A stretch of 40,968 bases of DNA, taken from contig NZ_JADIJR010000026.1 of assembly GCF_017355365.1 (NCBI RefSeq), positions 1 through 40,968 of the forward strand, in the 5' to 3' direction. Position numbers and translations under genes: made by a program. Shown here piece by piece: positions 1 through 8,815 of this stretch; position 1 is the first letter of the stretch; every line of letters begins with the position of its first letter. Under the pieces are notes generated by a model. The model was not told where the DNA came from. It ran no database searches and worked only from the letters and a program-made list of their open reading frames with translations. The DNA is from Microbacterium sp. SD291 (GTDB lineage: Bacteria; Actinomycetota; Actinomycetes; Actinomycetales; Microbacteriaceae).

Positions 1-27
1 CACCGGGGCGAGTCACCGACCAGGAGA

Positions 28-57
28 TTTCTGGCGGAGACGGAGGGATTTGAACCC
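28..57. repeat. Distal att-like direct repeat: copy of tRNA-Ser 3' end
   Basis: These 30 bp are identical to 9193-9222, which is the 3' end of the intact tRNA-Ser(GCU) gene plus four flanking bases. On the minus strand the copy runs from the T loop through the acceptor strand and CCA. Identity stops exactly at 57/9222. An intact tRNA 3' end at one boundary and a partial copy at the other is the usual footprint of tRNA-targeting site-specific integration. The copy lies on the downstream side of the tRNA, as expected. The border call is inference; the identity is seen directly. Confidence 0.75.
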
Positions 58-220
58 GAGCCAGGCGATGGCGCTCAGGTGGGTTCGCGTGTGTTCACGT
101 TGATTTGACGCGGTTTGCGGTCTCGTTGGTGGAGGTTCACTTACTTACACGGGTGTTCAGTTGTTCGCAGATTCTTCGCACGTGAACCCGCCTACTTTGC
201 ACTGCGATCGAGCCAGCTGC
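58..220. other. Island border spacer without recognisable gene
   Basis: These 163 bp lie between the direct repeat and the end of hepT. No open frame here resembles a known protein. Two loosely similar stretches around 78-98 and 178-192 face each other, but the match is imperfect. It could be decayed border DNA. Confidence 0.4.
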
Positions 221-557
221 TCAGTCCGTGGCATGCTCACGAAGCGCTGCTTCCAGCGCCGGCAGATGCGACTCGATCACGTCCCGAACAGTGTCGGGAT
301 CCACTCCGAAGTATTGGTGAACAAGGATGTTCCGGAACCCGCGGATCTGGGGCCACGCGATCTCTGGATGCGTGTCGGTGATCTCCGCGGGGAGATGGAC
401 GACGGCTTCGCCGATGATCTGCAGGTTTCTTTCAACGGCATCTTCGGCCATGTCGACGAGGTCGCGGTCCTGGCTTGTCAGGGGACGTGAGGTAGCGGTT
501 GCATCGGTCGATCGCCTGGAGGATGTCGGCGATCCGTTGCTGGGTTCCGCGACTCAC
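221..557 (-). pseudogene. hepT: HepT-like HEPN (DUF86) toxin, frameshifted
   Basis: The second gene of an MNT-HEPN toxin-antitoxin pair; HepT toxins are small HEPN-fold RNases. A GTG at 557 overlaps the mntA stop by 4 bp (GTGA) and opens a good family N-terminus (SRGTQQRIADILQAI). That frame is lost near a run of four C on the coding strand (plus 481-484). The family sequence resumes in the next frame (EDAVERNLQIIGEAV, then RGFRNILVHQYF, the HEPN R-x4-6-H signature) and runs to a stop at 221. Removing one C restores a continuous protein of about 111 residues, typical of the family. The downstream frame also has its own ATG at 451, giving 76 residues that keep the RNase motif but lack the first helix. 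A sequencing error is the alternative explanation. Confidence 0.75.
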
Positions 558-877
558 AGGGCTATCGCGTCGACGAGCGCGGACTCTGAAATCGGATGCT
601 TGAGCAATTGCACTGGGAAGATGTCGATGTCGTCTCGGCCGAACAGCTGCCGGGTCTCTTCCATGAGCCCGCTCGCTCTCATGAGGAGGTTCCCGTCTGC
701 GGGGTCCATTTCGACCAGAATGTCGATATCACTACCCTCAGCAGCATCGCCGCGAGCGACGGACCCGAACAGTCGAGGGTTCCTCGCGCCGTACTTCGAA
801 AGTAGGGCGTCGAGTTCGCCGCGGCGCGCGTCGATTACCTCGCGCAACGCGAGACTCGACCTGGTCGTGACGCCCAT
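554..877 (-). CDS. mntA: MntA-like nucleotidyltransferase antitoxin
   Basis: A minimal nucleotidyltransferase (MNT) of about 107 residues. It carries the pol-beta signature FGSVARGDAAEGSDIDILVE: the GS motif, then D-x-D metal ligands, with a further acidic IDIFP strand near the C-terminus. In characterised pairs, MntA neutralises HepT by attaching AMP to it. The stop overlaps the hepT GTG by 4 bp, the usual operon arrangement. I prefer the ATG at 877. A GTG at 901 would add eight residues, and neither has a convincing ribosome-binding site. The protein looks intact even though its toxin partner is frameshifted, which is the viable combination. Family is confident; activity is inferred. Confidence 0.8.
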   Translation of the reverse strand: MGVTTRSSLALREVIDARRGELDALLSKYGARNPRLFGSVARGDAAEGSDIDILVEMDPADGNLLMRASGLMEETRQLFGRDDIDIFPVQLLKHPISESALVDAIAL

Positions 878-954
878 ACCTTCAGGGTACCGGGCGAGCA
901 CCGCGCGCGAGCAGATCTGCGGTGGAGGGTGAAGATCCCGTCGTGCCAGGGGGC

Positions 955-980
955 CACAGCCGGGCTGTGACCGTGGTCAC
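955..980. terminator. Overlapping inverted repeats after the GH31 gene
   Basis: Two short perfect palindromes share bases here: CACAGCC-G-GGCTGTG (955-969) and GTGACC-GT-GGTCAC (967-980). The second covers the GH31 stop codon. They lie between the sugar operon and mntA, both leftward. There is no T tract, so terminator function is a guess; a protein-binding site is equally possible. Confidence 0.3.
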
Positions 981-3226
981 TCGCGATCCTCGAAAACCGG
1001 AGCAAGCCGCGCCCATGCCTCGGCGCGGCAGTAGACGGGAACCTCGTCGATGGGAACTGTACGCCGCAGCATCTGCGCGCCGGCAACAGCCTCATCTGTC
1101 CATACATCGATCCACTCCCCAGGCGGGAGCGCTACTTGATGCGCAGTCGCACCCTCATCGACGACCGGCGATATGAAGAGGTCTCGGCCGAGCATCCACT
1201 GCAGCGGATGCGTCCAGGCGCCGGACCATGTGGGGTGATCGAAGTAGAGCGCGCGCATGAGCGGCGCGGAAGTGCGGATCGACTCGCGCGCCTCCGCGGC
1301 GAGGTATGGGACGAGCCGCTCACGCAGCTTCGCGTATCGGCGGAAGACCGGAAGAACCCGATCGTCACCGGACTGTTCGGCGATGTTCCACGGCGTGCGG
1401 TCGTGCGACGGCGTCCGGTGGTGGTTGAACTCAGAGTGGTACTGCATGATCGGCACGAACGCGGACGCTGCACTCGCCCTCAGGTAGAGTTCTGCGCTCG
1501 GCACCGGGCCGGAGAAGCCGGCGATGTCCCAGCCCCAGTAGACGATGCCAGACGCTGCGGCGGACAGCCCCGCGAAGAGCGACCATCGGTAGGCGTCCCA
1601 CGTCGAGTTCTCATCTCCAGCCCAGAACGCTCCGTGGGCCTGTGAGCCCGTGTAGCCGGCTCGGCTAAACGTGACGGGCGCTTTACCGGCCGAGCGGAGG
1701 AGGTCGCCGTAGGCCTTGGCGTATGCCACTGGGAAGCGGCTGTTCGCCTCGTCGCCGTGCGATCCGTCGAGGTACACGAGCTCTCGCCCCCACGCGTGCT
1801 CGCCGCCGTCAGTCTTGAACCCATCGATGCCGATTTCCTCTACGAGGTAACGGCGCTTCTCGGTCCACCACTGCGCTGCGCTCTCGTCGGTGAGATCGGG
1901 CATGTACGACAGCGGGAACCACCAGCCGCGATTGCGGTATGGGCGCAGGTGTCCCTTTGCGTCGGGTTCGCGGATCAGCACGTCGGCTTCGACGGCGGCC
2001 GCGGCATCGGCTGCTGCCTGTCCTTTGGGGTGCGGTCGCAGCTTCATCAGCGGGATCTGCCACAGATGCACGCGCACACCGCGTGTGTGCAGGTCGTCGA
2101 CCATGCCCTTCGGGTCGGGCCACGCACCTTCTGCCGGAAAATCGAAGTCGGCGAGGCGATGGGGCGCACCGTCGAATGAAGGCTCATAGCGCGCATCGCG
2201 GAACGCCGTGAACGTCGATTCGTCGCTCCACGCTTCGATGACGACCGACCCCACCGGGATGTCGTGCTCGCGATGTGCGTCCAGTTCGCGCATGACGCGC
2301 TCCTGTGTGTTCCACTCGTTTCCGCTCGCCCACAGCTCGAAGACCCACTCGGGCAGCTCCTCGGCGCGACCGACTTCGTCCAGGAATGCCTCGAGCACGC
2401 GGGTCGGCGAGCCGTCGTAGAAGGCGATGGATGCTGCGACGCCACCGTCTTCCGCCGCCGTTTCGACCTCGACCCAGAGGGCGTCCGGCTCGGTTTGGCC
2501 GATGTCGAACCACACTCGGCGCGATGTGCGGATGTGGAAGCCCCAGCCATCGGCGCCGACGACGTGCGCGAACGGCATCGGCATGTAGGTCTTGCGCTCC
2601 GCCCCCTGGCTCTTGTATTGCTCGAACACGACCGAGTCAAGGCTCGTGCCGCGGTGGTCCAGTGCGTCATAGCGTTCCCCCAGTCCCGTGACGTGCTCGC
2701 CCGGACGGAGTGGAAGCGCGAAGCGGACGCGGCAGACATGCACGCCATCCGACAGGACTCTCACGCTCCCGGGGATGACACGGCGCCTGCCGTCGCCGGC
2801 GACGGCGTCATCAGACGCGGAGCGCCACGCGAATACCGTCGTCTGGAACCAGCGGGTGTGTTGCTCGCCGCCATCCGAGGCGAAGCCCACGAGGCGGTAG
2901 CTCAAATGGCTACCAGCGGGCGGTGCGTCTATGGTCGCCGCCCAGCCTTCGGCCTTGCGCGCGAGACGTGCTTGTGCGGAGGCCAGGTGACCTCCATCAA
3001 CTGTCTGGCCGCGGGAGGTGCGGGCGACGCGTGCGAGCGGAACGATTCGGGTCGTCTTCGCACCGTCGGGCGCGACCACCGTGAGCTCGCAGTCGACACG
3101 CTCCACATCAGGGGTCGTTCGAGCGCCGATCGTGAGCGGCTCGCCTGCGACGGGGTCGATCGGCGACCGCTGCTCGGTGTCGATGGAATAGGGGTGACCC
3201 GAGCCCAGTGGACGGTGGCGGATCAT
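977..3226 (-). CDS. GH31 family glycosidase (alpha-glucosidase/alpha-xylosidase type)
   Basis: A 749-residue retaining alpha-glycosidase of family GH31. The N-terminal beta-sandwich holds the family stretch FEQYKSQG near 202. The TIM barrel follows, with nucleophile Asp473 in FKTDGGE and the likely acid/base Asp538 in WAGDENSTW. The C-terminal sheet domain ends at residue 749. There is no signal peptide, so it should act in the cytoplasm on sugars imported by the ABC system of the same operon. The open frame extends 97 codons upstream, but that part is low-complexity Arg/Pro translation of the preceding gene. The ATG at 3226 overlaps the GH15 stop by 4 bp (ATGA) and starts the recognisable sequence. 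The nucleophile motif is KTDGGE rather than the KTDFGE of YicI-type xylosidases, so substrate specificity cannot be read from sequence. Confidence 0.9.
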   Translation of the reverse strand: MIRHRPLGSGHPYSIDTEQRSPIDPVAGEPLTIGARTTPDVERVDCELTVVAPDGAKTTRIVPLARVARTSRGQTVDGGHLASAQARLARKAEGWAATIDAPPAGSHLSYRLVGFASDGGEQHTRWFQTTVFAWRSASDDAVAGDGRRRVIPGSVRVLSDGVHVCRVRFALPLRPGEHVTGLGERYDALDHRGTSLDSVVFEQYKSQGAERKTYMPMPFAHVVGADGWGFHIRTSRRVWFDIGQTEPDALWVEVETAAEDGGVAASIAFYDGSPTRVLEAFLDEVGRAEELPEWVFELWASGNEWNTQERVMRELDAHREHDIPVGSVVIEAWSDESTFTAFRDARYEPSFDGAPHRLADFDFPAEGAWPDPKGMVDDLHTRGVRVHLWQIPLMKLRPHPKGQAAADAAAAVEADVLIREPDAKGHLRPYRNRGWWFPLSYMPDLTDESAAQWWTEKRRYLVEEIGIDGFKTDGGEHAWGRELVYLDGSHGDEANSRFPVAYAKAYGDLLRSAGKAPVTFSRAGYTGSQAHGAFWAGDENSTWDAYRWSLFAGLSAAASGIVYWGWDIAGFSGPVPSAELYLRASAASAFVPIMQYHSEFNHHRTPSHDRTPWNIAEQSGDDRVLPVFRRYAKLRERLVPYLAAEARESIRTSAPLMRALYFDHPTWSGAWTHPLQWMLGRDLFISPVVDEGATAHQVALPPGEWIDVWTDEAVAGAQMLRRTVPIDEVPVYCRAEAWARLAPVFEDRE

Positions 3227-4374
3227 GCGCGGGCATCCGACGTTGCGCGGCGGACGTCGGCATCGGGTCGCAACCCGAGTTCCACCACGAGTCGGATGAG
3301 CATGGCGTGGCTCCAAAGGAGCGGCTGGGCGACGCTGCCCCAACGGTCCACCCATTCGTCGACTCGCGTCGGGGCGAGCAAGTGGCGGTCGACTTGTTCC
3401 GGCATCGAGCCGTCGGTCGCCGCCGTCGATGCCGCCCAGTCGAGCAGCTCGCGGGCGCGCGCTGTGCTCCCTGCCCGTGCATGGGCGAGTCCGAGCATGC
3501 ACGACAGCAAGGGCCATTGGCCTCCGCCGTAGAACGTGTCGTCCAGGTAGCGGTGGACGCCGCCGTCCTTGGTCAGGTCATCCTCGACGGCGTCGATCGT
3601 GCGGCGGCCGATGTCGGTCCCGGCACCCACGACGTTCAGCAGTCCGACGACGGCCGCGAGGCTGGCGTCGACTTCGCTCGAGCCGATCCACTTCGCGAGA
3701 TGACCGTCGGAGACAGCCTCACCCTTGAGGCGTGCCTCGGCAGCGGCTGCCGCGGCAGTCGCTGCCGAGGCCCGCGTCTCGTCTAGCACACCGAGTCCGA
3801 GCGCGGCACGCAGGCCTGCGACGATGCAGCCGAGGGTCGACCCGTGCCGGTGCATGGGGTGCTCCTCCCACCAGTCGTAGCATGGTCTATCCCACGAGGA
3901 GACGAGATAGTCGACGCTGAGCTCGACCGCAGTGCGCCACCGGCTGGGGTCGGCGCCGTGCCGGCCGACGTGTTCACCGACTGCCCAGAGCCAGGTGCCG
4001 TAGCCGTCGAGCTGGAAATCCCACCACTCATCGTCGCCCTCTCGACCGTCGAAGGTGAAGCGAGTCGGGAGCATGGCCTCGTCGGGCACCGGTCGGCCCG
4101 CTAAGGCTGCCTCCACGATGCGCTCCAGGTGGTCTGAGCGTGCCTCGAGGACTCGTGCGCACCAGTCGAAGAATTGCTCCGCGGATGCCGCCTCGCCCCA
4201 GCTCGACATCCCGTCGGCGATGAACGCGCCGTCTCGAAACCAGCTGTAGCCGACATAGGCCGAGAAGGTGGGGCTCGCCGGATAGGCGCCTTCCGGCGTC
4301 TGCAACGACGAGATCAGCGCCGCGCTCTGTTCAGCGAGCGCCGTAAGGCGGTGGTCATCCGTAGTGGGAGGCAT
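3223..4374 (-). CDS. GH15-like (glucoamylase family) glycosidase, catalytic domain only
   Basis: About 383 residues matching the (alpha/alpha)6 barrel of inverting GH15 enzymes. Motifs in order: YSWFRDGAFIADGM, LDGYGTWLWAVGEH, CYDWWEEHP (the general acid lies in this WEE element in the family) and GSMPEQ (general base position), then LLWSHAMLIRLV. It lacks the N-terminal beta-sandwich domain of many bacterial GH15 proteins, which are often about 600 residues. No signal peptide is present, so it is probably cytoplasmic and works with the overlapping GH31 on an imported alpha-glucoside. I chose the ATG at 4374, preceded by AGAGAGACG; a TTG at 4410 adds twelve residues with no better site. Members include glucoamylase, glucodextranase and trehalases; the actual substrate is unknown. 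Confidence 0.85.
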   Translation of the reverse strand: MPPTTDDHRLTALAEQSAALISSLQTPEGAYPASPTFSAYVGYSWFRDGAFIADGMSSWGEAASAEQFFDWCARVLEARSDHLERIVEAALAGRPVPDEAMLPTRFTFDGREGDDEWWDFQLDGYGTWLWAVGEHVGRHGADPSRWRTAVELSVDYLVSSWDRPCYDWWEEHPMHRHGSTLGCIVAGLRAALGLGVLDETRASAATAAAAAAEARLKGEAVSDGHLAKWIGSSEVDASLAAVVGLLNVVGAGTDIGRRTIDAVEDDLTKDGGVHRYLDDTFYGGGQWPLLSCMLGLAHARAGSTARARELLDWAASTAATDGSMPEQVDRHLLAPTRVDEWVDRWGSVAQPLLWSHAMLIRLVVELGLRPDADVRRATSDARA

Positions 4375-4453
4375 GCGTGCGTCTCTCTGGGATAGATGGA
4401 AAAGGTTCAAGCGCAGCGCGGGGGTGTTCGGGACCGCGAGTGGCCTCTGGGTA

Positions 4454-4491
4454 GGTGGCAGGTCCGACCGGTTGGGGCCGGACCCGCCACC
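4454..4491 (-). promoter_or_regulatory. Strong hairpin between binding-protein and GH15 genes
   Basis: Arms 4454-4466 and 4479-4491 (13 nt each, one mismatch) enclose a 12-nt loop. The hairpin begins a few bases after the binding-protein stop and lacks a T tract. In ABC sugar operons, such a structure behind the binding-protein gene can stabilise the upstream message or attenuate transcription. That role is inferred from position. Confidence 0.5.
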
Positions 4492-4497
4492 GCGAGA

Positions 4498-5748
4498 TCA
4501 GCCGCCGATTGCGGCGTTGATGCGCTCCTCCGCCGACGCGAGCGCCTCTTCGACGCTCTTGCGGCCGGACTGCGCTTCGATCAGCTCCTCGGTCATGATG
4601 TCCTGCATCTCCTGCTGACCCTCGGCGACGACCGGGGGCAGTGCGACGTTCTCAAGGGAGTCGAAGACGGCCTGGCGGTTGTCGGGGTTGCCAAGAGTCA
4701 GGTAGCTTTCGAGCTTCGCGTCGTCGGAGATGGCGGGCAGCTCCCAGCCGGCTTCGAGACGCGTGTCCACCATGACATCGCTGGAAGTGAGGAACTCGGC
4801 GAACTTCGTCGCGGCCTCGCCGTTCTCGGACTGCGCCGAGACGCCGACCGCGTTGGAGAAGAGCGCGCTGGCCTGCTGTGTGTTGCCGGGTTCCACCGCG
4901 ATGTCCCACCCGAACGGCACGTCAGCGAACGCGCCGAACATCCAGATGCCGGTGTAGAGCATGGCGAGCTTGCCCTCGGTGAACAGGTTGGTGTCGAAGT
5001 CGGGTGTGCCTTGTCCCTGTTCGATGGTCGGCATGACGGTTCCGCTCTTGCCGACGAGCCACTCGGCGGCCTCGACGCCCTCGGGCGTGTTGAAGGCGAC
5101 CTTGGTTCCGGACTCGTCCAGGAAGCTGCCGCCGCTCTGCTCGAGCACCTTGTAGAACTCGTAGAAGCTCACCGGCTGATGGGCGCCCCAGACCCCGGCG
5201 GCCTCGTCGGTCAGCGTTTCGGCGGCGGACTCTACGTCGTCCCACGTCCAGCCGTCGGCGGGCGTCTCGAGACCGGCCGCCTCGAACATGTCCTTGTTGT
5301 AGAACATGACGACTGTCGAGAACGAGCTCGGCAGCGCGTACTGCGTGCCGTCGGTGGCGTACGCCTCCAGCACCGACTGCCGGTAGACCCCCGTATCCGA
5401 TACCTCAAGCGGTGCCAGAACGCCGTTCGCCTGATACGACGCGTAGTTCGAGTACTCGACGTCGAACACATCCGACGCCGTGCCTGCGGCGAGGTCGGTC
5501 TGCAGCGCCGTCCCGTAGTCGGCATAGGGCAGCGTCGTGACATCGACGGTGATGCCTGGGTTCTCGTCCTCGAACGCGTCGACGATCGCCTGAAGGTTCT
5601 CTTCGTTGCCGCCGTTCGAGATGAAGTTCGTGTAGCTGATGGTGACGTCTCCGCCGTCATCTTCCGGTGTGCCGGCGGCGGAGCAGCCGCTCACGGCGAG
5701 GGCAGCGACGCCCAGGAAGCCGACAGTGGCTAATGCTGTGGTTCTCAT
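4498..5748 (-). CDS. Sugar ABC transporter substrate-binding lipoprotein
   Basis: A 416-residue extracellular solute-binding protein of the MalE-like family 1. The signal peptide MRTTALATVGFLGVAAL ends in a lipobox (AVSGC), so it is a membrane-anchored lipoprotein. The mature part shows family features such as FYNKDMFEAAGLETP and a C-terminal helical end rich in Glu/Ala. The ATG at 5748 follows AGGAA at good spacing; the 41 upstream codons of the open frame are out-of-context Ser/Arg/Pro sequence overlapping the permease. It is the fourth gene of the operon and presumably binds the oligosaccharide cleaved by the GH15 and GH31 enzymes. The ligand cannot be deduced. Confidence 0.93.
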   Translation of the reverse strand: MRTTALATVGFLGVAALAVSGCSAAGTPEDDGGDVTISYTNFISNGGNEENLQAIVDAFEDENPGITVDVTTLPYADYGTALQTDLAAGTASDVFDVEYSNYASYQANGVLAPLEVSDTGVYRQSVLEAYATDGTQYALPSSFSTVVMFYNKDMFEAAGLETPADGWTWDDVESAAETLTDEAAGVWGAHQPVSFYEFYKVLEQSGGSFLDESGTKVAFNTPEGVEAAEWLVGKSGTVMPTIEQGQGTPDFDTNLFTEGKLAMLYTGIWMFGAFADVPFGWDIAVEPGNTQQASALFSNAVGVSAQSENGEAATKFAEFLTSSDVMVDTRLEAGWELPAISDDAKLESYLTLGNPDNRQAVFDSLENVALPPVVAEGQQEMQDIMTEELIEAQSGRKSVEEALASAEERINAAIGG

Positions 5749-5806
5749 GATGTTCCTGTCTTCCTTGATAGGTGTTGGGGTTGTATCTCGGGTACTGCGG
5801 AGCGGC

Positions 5807-6628
5807 TCACTTGAGCCCGGTGTTGGCCACGCCCTGGATGATGTAGCGCTGGGCGAAGAGGTAGAGCGCAAGCATCGGGAGGATGCTGACGACCGACCCG
5901 GCCATGACGATGTCCCACTGCGTCGTGAACTGGCCCTGCAGGCCGGCCAGAGCCACGGGGAGGGTCTGCAGCTCGGGAGCCCGCAGGATCACGAGGGGCC
6001 ACAGGAAGCTGTTCCAGCTCCCCATGAACGCGAAGACCGCGAGCGTGGCGAGTGCGGGGCGGATATTGGGCAGGATCACGGACCAGAACACCCGGAAGTG
6101 GCCGGCACCGTCGAGCGTCGCGGCCTCGTCCAGCTCGAACGGGATCTGGTTCATCGCCTGTCGCAGCAGGAAGATGCCGAACGCGGCGGCGAAGGTCGGC
6201 AGCAACGCACCCAGATAGGTGTTGATGAGTCCGAGCGCCTTCATCTCCGCGAAAAGCGGCACGAGGAGCACCTGGAGGGGGATCATCATCGTCGCGAGAT
6301 AGACACCGAAGACGGCGCTGCGGCCCCTGAAGGGCAGACGGCTGAACGCGTAGGCCGCCGTCGCGCTCGTGATCAACTGCACGAGCGTCGTGATCGTGGC
6401 GAGCAGCAGGCTATTCCCGACGACGCGTGCAAAGGGGAGCTGTGAGAAGAGCTGGTTGTAGGCCTCCAGCCCGGGGTCGGCCGGGATGAGCGAAGGAGCC
6501 GACGTGAGACCGGTTCCCGGGCTCAGCGAGGTGACGACCGTCCAGTAGAAGGGGAAGAACATAGCTAGCGCGCCGATGATGACGGCCGCGTGGAGCAGGA
6601 TCGATCGCGTACGCGTGATCTCAGCCAT
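5807..6628 (-). CDS. Sugar ABC transporter permease (MalG type)
   Basis: A 273-residue inner-membrane permease with about six transmembrane helices. It has the cytoplasmic EAA loop (ELDEAATLDGAGHFRVFWSV), which docks with the ATPase, and ends in ...QGVANTGLK, typical of MalG-type subunits. The ATG at 6628 overlaps the previous permease gene by 8 bp, indicating translational coupling. No ATPase gene is in this operon, so it probably shares an MsiK-like ATPase encoded elsewhere, as is common in actinobacteria. Confidence 0.93.
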   Translation of the reverse strand: MAEITRTRSILLHAAVIIGALAMFFPFYWTVVTSLSPGTGLTSAPSLIPADPGLEAYNQLFSQLPFARVVGNSLLLATITTLVQLITSATAAYAFSRLPFRGRSAVFGVYLATMMIPLQVLLVPLFAEMKALGLINTYLGALLPTFAAAFGIFLLRQAMNQIPFELDEAATLDGAGHFRVFWSVILPNIRPALATLAVFAFMGSWNSFLWPLVILRAPELQTLPVALAGLQGQFTTQWDIVMAGSVVSILPMLALYLFAQRYIIQGVANTGLK

Positions 6629-7598
6629 AGTTGACCCACTTCCGCTGGCCGCGGATCTGCACGACGGTGACGGCGAGGATGACGACGAACAGGAGCCATG
6701 ACAGGGCGGATGCCTCGCCGGCGGCGCCGTAGCGGAAGGTGAGGTCGTAGATCTGCTGGACGACGACCTGCGTCGCACCGCCCGGTCCCCCACCCGTCAT
6801 CGCGTACACCTGGTCGAAGACCTGGAAGCCGTTGATGAGCGAGATCACGAGCACGAAGAAGGTGGCGGGTGACAGCAGCGGAAGGGTCACCGAAAAGAGG
6901 CGTCGCCACGGCCCGGCGCCGTCCACCTTCGATGCGTCGATCAGTTCGCGATCGATCGCCTGCAGACCCGCGAGCAGGATGACCATGACGAAGCCGATGT
7001 CCTTCCACGCGGACGCCAAGATGATGGAGGGCATCGCCCAGGCCGGATCCGTCCACCACCCGGGGCCGTCGATGCCGAAGAACCCCAGCACGGTGTTGAC
7101 CACACCGTTGCTCGGGTTGAGCAGCCAACGCCACACGAGCGCGACGACGATCCAGCTCGTGACAACCGGCAGGAAGTAAACGCCTCTGAGGAACGTGCGG
7201 CCTTTGAGCGCCGTGTTGAGGGCGAGCGCGATGAGCAGACCGCCGACGTACACCAGCGGCAGGTACCCGACGATGTAGTAGATCGTGTGGAGGAAGACCT
7301 CTGCCGTCCGAGGGTCGGTCAGCAGGCTCGCGTAGTTGTCCAGGCCGACCCACGTCGCGGGGGTGAGCAGGTTCCACTCCGTCAGGCTGATCCACGCCGC
7401 CGCGATCATCGGGCCGATCACGAAGAGCGTGAGCGGGATGGCGCTCGGCAGCAGGAATGCGAGGACGGTGAGGGTGTAGCGCAGCTTGGTCGTGCGGCTC
7501 CGGCGAAAGGGGCGGCGGGCGGGGGGTGCCGCTTCCTGCTCCTCCAGGAGTATCGCGGAACCCGCGCGGGCCACCCCGGCCTGGCCGAGCGTACTCAT
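6621..7598 (-). CDS. Sugar ABC transporter permease (MalF type)
   Basis: A 325-residue permease with a roughly 35-residue cytoplasmic N-terminus, then about six transmembrane helices beginning at LTVLAFLLPSAIPLTLF. The EAA-like loop reads LIDASKVDGAGPWRRLFSV, and the family stretch MTGGGPGGAT is present before the last helices. The ATG overlaps the stop of the ROK regulator gene by 4 bp (ATGA). It forms the heterodimeric channel with the following MalG-type protein. Confidence 0.93.
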   Translation of the reverse strand: MSTLGQAGVARAGSAILLEEQEAAPPARRPFRRSRTTKLRYTLTVLAFLLPSAIPLTLFVIGPMIAAAWISLTEWNLLTPATWVGLDNYASLLTDPRTAEVFLHTIYYIVGYLPLVYVGGLLIALALNTALKGRTFLRGVYFLPVVTSWIVVALVWRWLLNPSNGVVNTVLGFFGIDGPGWWTDPAWAMPSIILASAWKDIGFVMVILLAGLQAIDRELIDASKVDGAGPWRRLFSVTLPLLSPATFFVLVISLINGFQVFDQVYAMTGGGPGGATQVVVQQIYDLTFRYGAAGEASALSWLLFVVILAVTVVQIRGQRKWVNYG

Positions 7599-8803
7599 GC
7601 CCGGCCTGCGTTCTCGACGAATCGTTCACGGATGAGCCGGCCCTGGTCGCCCGAGACGCCGTCATCGAACGGCGTCGCGAGGACGAGCGCTGCCGCACCT
7701 TGGGCCCACGAGTCGTCCTGCCAGGTCTCGATCTCGACCGCAATGCCCCGCCGGTGGGCGACGAGGTGTGAGCGGAACGCCGGTTCGAACCCGAACGACC
7801 AGTGGCTCCAGGCGGCCGTTCCCTCCCCGAGGATGATGACCAGCGCCGGGTCCACGAGGTGGACGACGCCCGCCAGCGTGCGCCCGAGCAGGTGTCCGGC
7901 ACGGCCGAAGATCGCCACGGCATCCTTGTCGCCCGCATCGGCGGCCGCGCGCAGCACGTCGATTCCTGCCGACGGACCGACGACGCCCGCCTTGCGCGCT
8001 GAGTCGACGAGGGCAGCCTCACTGATGTGCGCCTCGAGGCAGCCCTCGTTGCCGCACCGGCAGCGGGGTCCGCCTTCCGAGACGGGCATGTGACCGACCT
8101 CGCCCACTCCCCCGGTCGACCCGCGCATAACGGCTCCCTCAATCGCCATGCCGGCTCCGATCCCGGTTCCGATCGTGACGACCAGGAAATTGTCGCGGCC
8201 GCGCCCCTTGCCATACAGGCGCTCCGCCACTGTGAGGGCGTTGACGTTGTTCTCCACGATGACCGGCAGGTCGAGTGCGGCGCGAAGCGACTCGCCCAGC
8301 GGGACGGAGTTCCAGCCGAGCTGAGGCGCCGTCACGATACCCGATCCGGGCTGATCGACGGAGCCGGGCACACCCACGCCGACACCGAGCATCGGAGCGC
8401 TGCCACCTCCGGAGAGGAAGTGCCGGATCCTCGTCACGAGATCCGTAAGGTAGGTGCTCGCGAGCGCGTCGAACGGCTCGCTGGCCGAGCGCAGCACGCG
8501 CCCGTCAAGACCCACCTCGACGAACGCCACGTGATCCGCGGTCACCTTCACCCCGACCGCCCGGCCGGCGGTTGCGGCAAGGCCGAGCATCCGGGCGGGA
8601 CGACCACCGCTTGAGGGCGCTTGCTCGAGCTCTACGAGAAGACGCTCTGTCAGCAGGTCTTTCGTGAGCTGCGTCATCAGCGCCGGCGACATGTCGAGCG
8701 CACGAGCGAGCTCGGCGCGCGATGCCGGACCGGTGGCACCCAGGTGCGCCAGGATGGCGGACCGGTTCACGTCGGTACGGTGATTTGTCGGGCGGTTCAC
8801 CAT
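7595..8803 (-). CDS. ROK family transcriptional regulator (NagC/XylR type)
   Basis: A 402-residue ROK repressor. A winged helix-turn-helix occupies residues about 10-60 (RSAILAHLGATGPASRAELA). The ROK sugar-kinase fold follows, with the VVTIGTGIGAGMAIEG segment, the GEVGHMPV motif and the zinc site CRCGNEGCLE. I chose the ATG at 8803, preceded by GTGAGG; a GTG at 8815 lies inside that ribosome-binding site. It is the first gene of the operon and its promoter contains palindromes overlapping the -10 element, so autoregulation with sugar-induced release is the natural model. The inducer is unknown. Confidence 0.92.
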   Translation of the reverse strand: MVNRPTNHRTDVNRSAILAHLGATGPASRAELARALDMSPALMTQLTKDLLTERLLVELEQAPSSGGRPARMLGLAATAGRAVGVKVTADHVAFVEVGLDGRVLRSASEPFDALASTYLTDLVTRIRHFLSGGGSAPMLGVGVGVPGSVDQPGSGIVTAPQLGWNSVPLGESLRAALDLPVIVENNVNALTVAERLYGKGRGRDNFLVVTIGTGIGAGMAIEGAVMRGSTGGVGEVGHMPVSEGGPRCRCGNEGCLEAHISEAALVDSARKAGVVGPSAGIDVLRAAADAGDKDAVAIFGRAGHLLGRTLAGVVHLVDPALVIILGEGTAAWSHWSFGFEPAFRSHLVAHRRGIAVEIETWQDDSWAQGAAALVLATPFDDGVSGDQGRLIRERFVENAGRA

Positions 8804-8815
8804 CGAAGGCCTCAC

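Noticed and set aside
2264..3532. Rightward open frame opposite GH31 and GH15
   Set aside because: It is the shadow of two well-supported leftward genes, with no recognisable domain.
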